DNA from: DASQVO01 sp035640715
GTDB lineage: Bacteria > Actinomycetota > Actinomycetes > Streptosporangiales > Streptosporangiaceae
Direction of reading: 5' to 3'
Assembly: GCA_035640715.1 (NCBI GenBank)
Contig: DASQVO010000405.1
Coordinates: forward strand, 1-13,487
Length of the DNA: 13,487 nt
Made by a program: the position numbers and the translations under genes. Within the stretch, counting starts at the first letter, position 1. The number at the start of each line of letters is the position of its first letter. The notes beneath the pieces are model-generated. The model was not told the origin of the DNA. It made no database searches and saw nothing but the letters and a program-made list of their open reading frames with translations. Below are positions 11,896 to 13,487 of this stretch, one piece after another.

Positions 11896-13227
11896 ATGAC
11901 GACAACACCGCCCGCGGTGCCGGCGCCGGGGATACAGCAGCAGGACACACTGCGCCTGTCAGGGCTGCTCAGACGGCCGCTCGCCGACCGCAGCGGAGAA
12001 TCGCTCGGCCGCCTGTCCGACGTGATCGTCCGCCTCCGTGGCAATGACTACCCGCTTGTTACCGGCCTGGTCGCCTCGGTCGGCGGGCGCGAGGTCTACG
12101 TACCGATCGGGCAGGTGAGCACCTTCGGCGGGGATGTGCTGAGGCTGACCAGCGCCAAGCTCGACCTCCGTCACTTCGAGCGCCGTAACGGCGAGGTGCT
12201 GCTCAAGGCCGACGTTCTCGGGCACAGGCTCATCGACGTCGACACCGCGCACCTGGTGCGCGCGGGCGACCTTGAACTGGCCCGCCGCGACGGTGAATGG
12301 GTGCTGGCCGGGGTCGACACCCACCGCCGGCCGCCCTCGCTGCTCAGGGCGCTGCACTTCGGGAAACCGGCACCGTCGGCCCAGGCCGATCCCGTGCGCT
12401 TCCGTGACTGGAAGGAATTCGAGCCGCTGATCGGGCATGTGAGCAGCGAACTGCTCCGCGGCCCGTTCGGGCGGATCCGGCGGCTGAAGCCTGCCCAGAT
12501 CGCTGACCTGCTCGAGGACGCCTCCAAGGCCGAGGAGACCGAGATCCTCGGGCAGGTCCACGTGGACCCTGAGCTGGAGGCGGACGTCTTCGAAGAGCTC
12601 GACGAGGACCGGGCCTCCAAGCTGCTCGGCGAGCGCAGCGACGCCGAGATCGCCGAGGTGCTCACCCGGATGCGCGCCGACGACGCGGCCGACGCGATCG
12701 CGGAACTGCCGCAGAACCGCAGGCAGGCGGTCATCGACCTGCTGCCCCCTGGCGTGCGGACCAAGGTGCTGACCTTGATGGGGTTCAACCCGACCAGCGC
12801 CGGCGGCCTGATGGGCGTCGACTATCTCGCCCTGCCGGGCCAGACGCGGGTCAGCGACGCGCTCGCAGCGGTCAGCGCTGCGTCGACGCTGCAGCCGGAG
12901 GCGCTGACAAGCGTGCACGCGATTGACGGGGACGGCTGCCTGCGCGGTGTCGTGCGGCTCGTCGCGCTGCTCCAGTCCGGCTCCGATGCCAGCCTGCTCG
13001 ACGTCAGCGACACGGACCCGGTCAGGGTCGGACCGGACACCGACGTCGTCGACGTCGCTGTGCTGATGACCGACTACAACCTGATCACCATCCCGGTTGT
13101 CGACGACCACAGCCGCCTGCTCGGCGTGATCACCGTCGATGACGTGCTTGAGGTGACCCTGCCGGACGACTGGCGGCGCCGTGAGGCGGCCGAACCGCCC
13201 GACTCGCACCACGGGGAGGCACAGTGA
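11896..13227 (+). CDS. Soluble PRC-barrel / MgtE_N / tandem-CBS protein
   Basis: The ATG at 11896 with GGAAGAG (11879-11885) upstream gives 443 residues. Residues about 18-92 are a PRC barrel (GESLGRLSDVIVRL) with a second PRC-like barrel to about 145. Residues about 195-300 are the MgtE intracellular N domain, a superhelix of repeats (LKPAQIADLLED, RSDAEIAEVLTRMRADDAAD). Residues about 302-425 are two CBS motifs ending with LITIPVVDDHSRLLGVITV and DDVLEV. In MgtE channels these parts form the Mg2+ sensor, but the membrane domain is absent here and the gene ends with an acidic hydrophilic tail, so this is not itself a transporter. The stop overlaps the next gene's GTG by 4 bases (GTGA), which implies a partner, plausibly the membrane or effector component. 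Confidence 0.88.
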   Translation: MTTTPPAVPAPGIQQQDTLRLSGLLRRPLADRSGESLGRLSDVIVRLRGNDYPLVTGLVASVGGREVYVPIGQVSTFGGDVLRLTSAKLDLRHFERRNGEVLLKADVLGHRLIDVDTAHLVRAGDLELARRDGEWVLAGVDTHRRPPSLLRALHFGKPAPSAQADPVRFRDWKEFEPLIGHVSSELLRGPFGRIRRLKPAQIADLLEDASKAEETEILGQVHVDPELEADVFEELDEDRASKLLGERSDAEIAEVLTRMRADDAADAIAELPQNRRQAVIDLLPPGVRTKVLTLMGFNPTSAGGLMGVDYLALPGQTRVSDALAAVSAASTLQPEALTSVHAIDGDGCLRGVVRLVALLQSGSDASLLDVSDTDPVRVGPDTDVVDVAVLMTDYNLITIPVVDDHSRLLGVITVDDVLEVTLPDDWRRREAAEPPDSHHGEAQ

Positions 13228-13487
13228 CCGGGGAGCGCGACACCCCCCGGCCGAATCTCGGCACGGTAGCCCCGGGCGGCCAGGGGCCCGCTACGCCGGG
13301 CTGCGCAGAGGGTCCCGATATGAACAGGCCCGGCGGGTCGCCGGCAGACGCGCGCGTCCCCGGCAGCGAAAGCCGGGGCGGGCGGGGCCCGTCCCAGCAG
13401 AGTCCCCCTCAGCGGGCGGCTGACGAGCGGGCGGCTGGCGAGCGGGCGGCTGGCGCGCGGGCGGCTGACGAGCGGGCGGCTGACGAG
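13224..13487 (+). CDS. N-terminus of an unrecognised protein with a pentapeptide-repeat disordered head (partial)
   Basis: The GTG at 13224 overlaps the preceding stop (GTGA), and GGGGAGG (13213-13219) lies just upstream. The frame stays open for all 88 codons to the window edge. The visible part is hydrophilic, rich in Pro, Gly, Arg, Ala and Asp, and lacks a signal peptide or membrane segment. It ends in five R-A-A-D/G-E/A repeats. Soluble PRC/MgtE_N/CBS genes in actinobacteria are often followed by an Nramp-type metal transporter or a DUF1003 membrane protein. Either could follow this disordered head, but nothing in the window decides it. Confidence 0.65.
   Translation, partial: MTGERDTPRPNLGTVAPGGQGPATPGCAEGPDMNRPGGSPADARVPGSESRGGRGPSQQSPPQRAADERAAGERAAGARAADERAADE
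13413..13487. repeat. Five tandem 15-bp repeats (at least), CGGGCGGCTGACGAG
   Basis: Units start at 13413, 13428, 13443, 13458 and 13473 with no gaps, and the last ends exactly at the window edge, so the array may continue. Units 1, 4 and 5 are identical, unit 2 differs at one base (A to G), and unit 3 at two. In the reading frame of the partial gene each unit encodes R-A-A-(D or G)-(E or A). A multiple-of-3 unit lets the array change copy number without a frameshift. Confidence 0.95.

Overview
The window reads as a chromosomal segment of a high-GC actinomycete. The evidence is strong G/C bias at third codon positions, frequent GTG starts, likely leaderless promoters, a FurA-type regulator next to a monofunctional catalase, an actinobacterial class F-like sortase, and the actinobacterial OB-fold family known from the mycobacterial K+ (ceoB/ceoC) neighbourhood. 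No genus can be named from sequence alone. No rRNA, tRNA, CRISPR array, phage gene or transposase was seen.

Layout. Bases 1-197 (minus) are the N-terminus of an HD-domain phosphohydrolase cut by the window edge. Bases 336-2325 hold a divergent furA-katA pair (peroxide/iron-sensing repressor plus small-subunit catalase) closed by a strong hairpin terminator at 2362-2392. Next is a compact vapBC toxin-antitoxin pair (2521-3197) with a 17-bp palindrome over its promoter. A ferritin-like diiron protein lies on the minus strand (3280-4383). Divergent from it is a CPA1 cation/proton antiporter with a C-terminal TrkA-C domain (4570-6063). A 373-base leader region with direct repeats, a hairpin and a possible 30-codon coiled-coil peptide precedes a KimA-like APC-family K+ transporter. 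That transporter carries an extra C-terminal OB-fold domain (6437-9004). On the minus strand follow a DUF4142 secreted or anchored protein and a sortase (10474 to 9049), then a 535-base noncoding stretch rich in inverted repeats. A second, stand-alone OB-fold gene (11010-11390, minus) is about 69% identical over 90 residues to the domain fused to the transporter. The last complete gene (11896-13227) is a soluble PRC-barrel/MgtE_N/CBS protein. It overlaps by 4 bases a further gene that runs off the window through five copies of a 15-bp repeat encoding R-A-A-D/G-E/A.

How the genes may work together. Two themes recur. One is oxidative and iron stress: FurA, catalase and the ferritin-like diiron protein. 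The other is cation homeostasis: K+(Na+)/H+ antiport with a TrkA-C sensor domain, KimA-like K+ uptake, and a Mg2+-sensor-like MgtE_N/CBS protein. The most unusual observation is the fusion of the OB-fold domain to the K+ transporter, with a close stand-alone paralogue 2 kb away. In other actinobacteria the corresponding permease and OB-fold protein are, to my knowledge, separate genes in one neighbourhood. The fusion therefore suggests a direct functional link between this OB-fold family and K+ transport.
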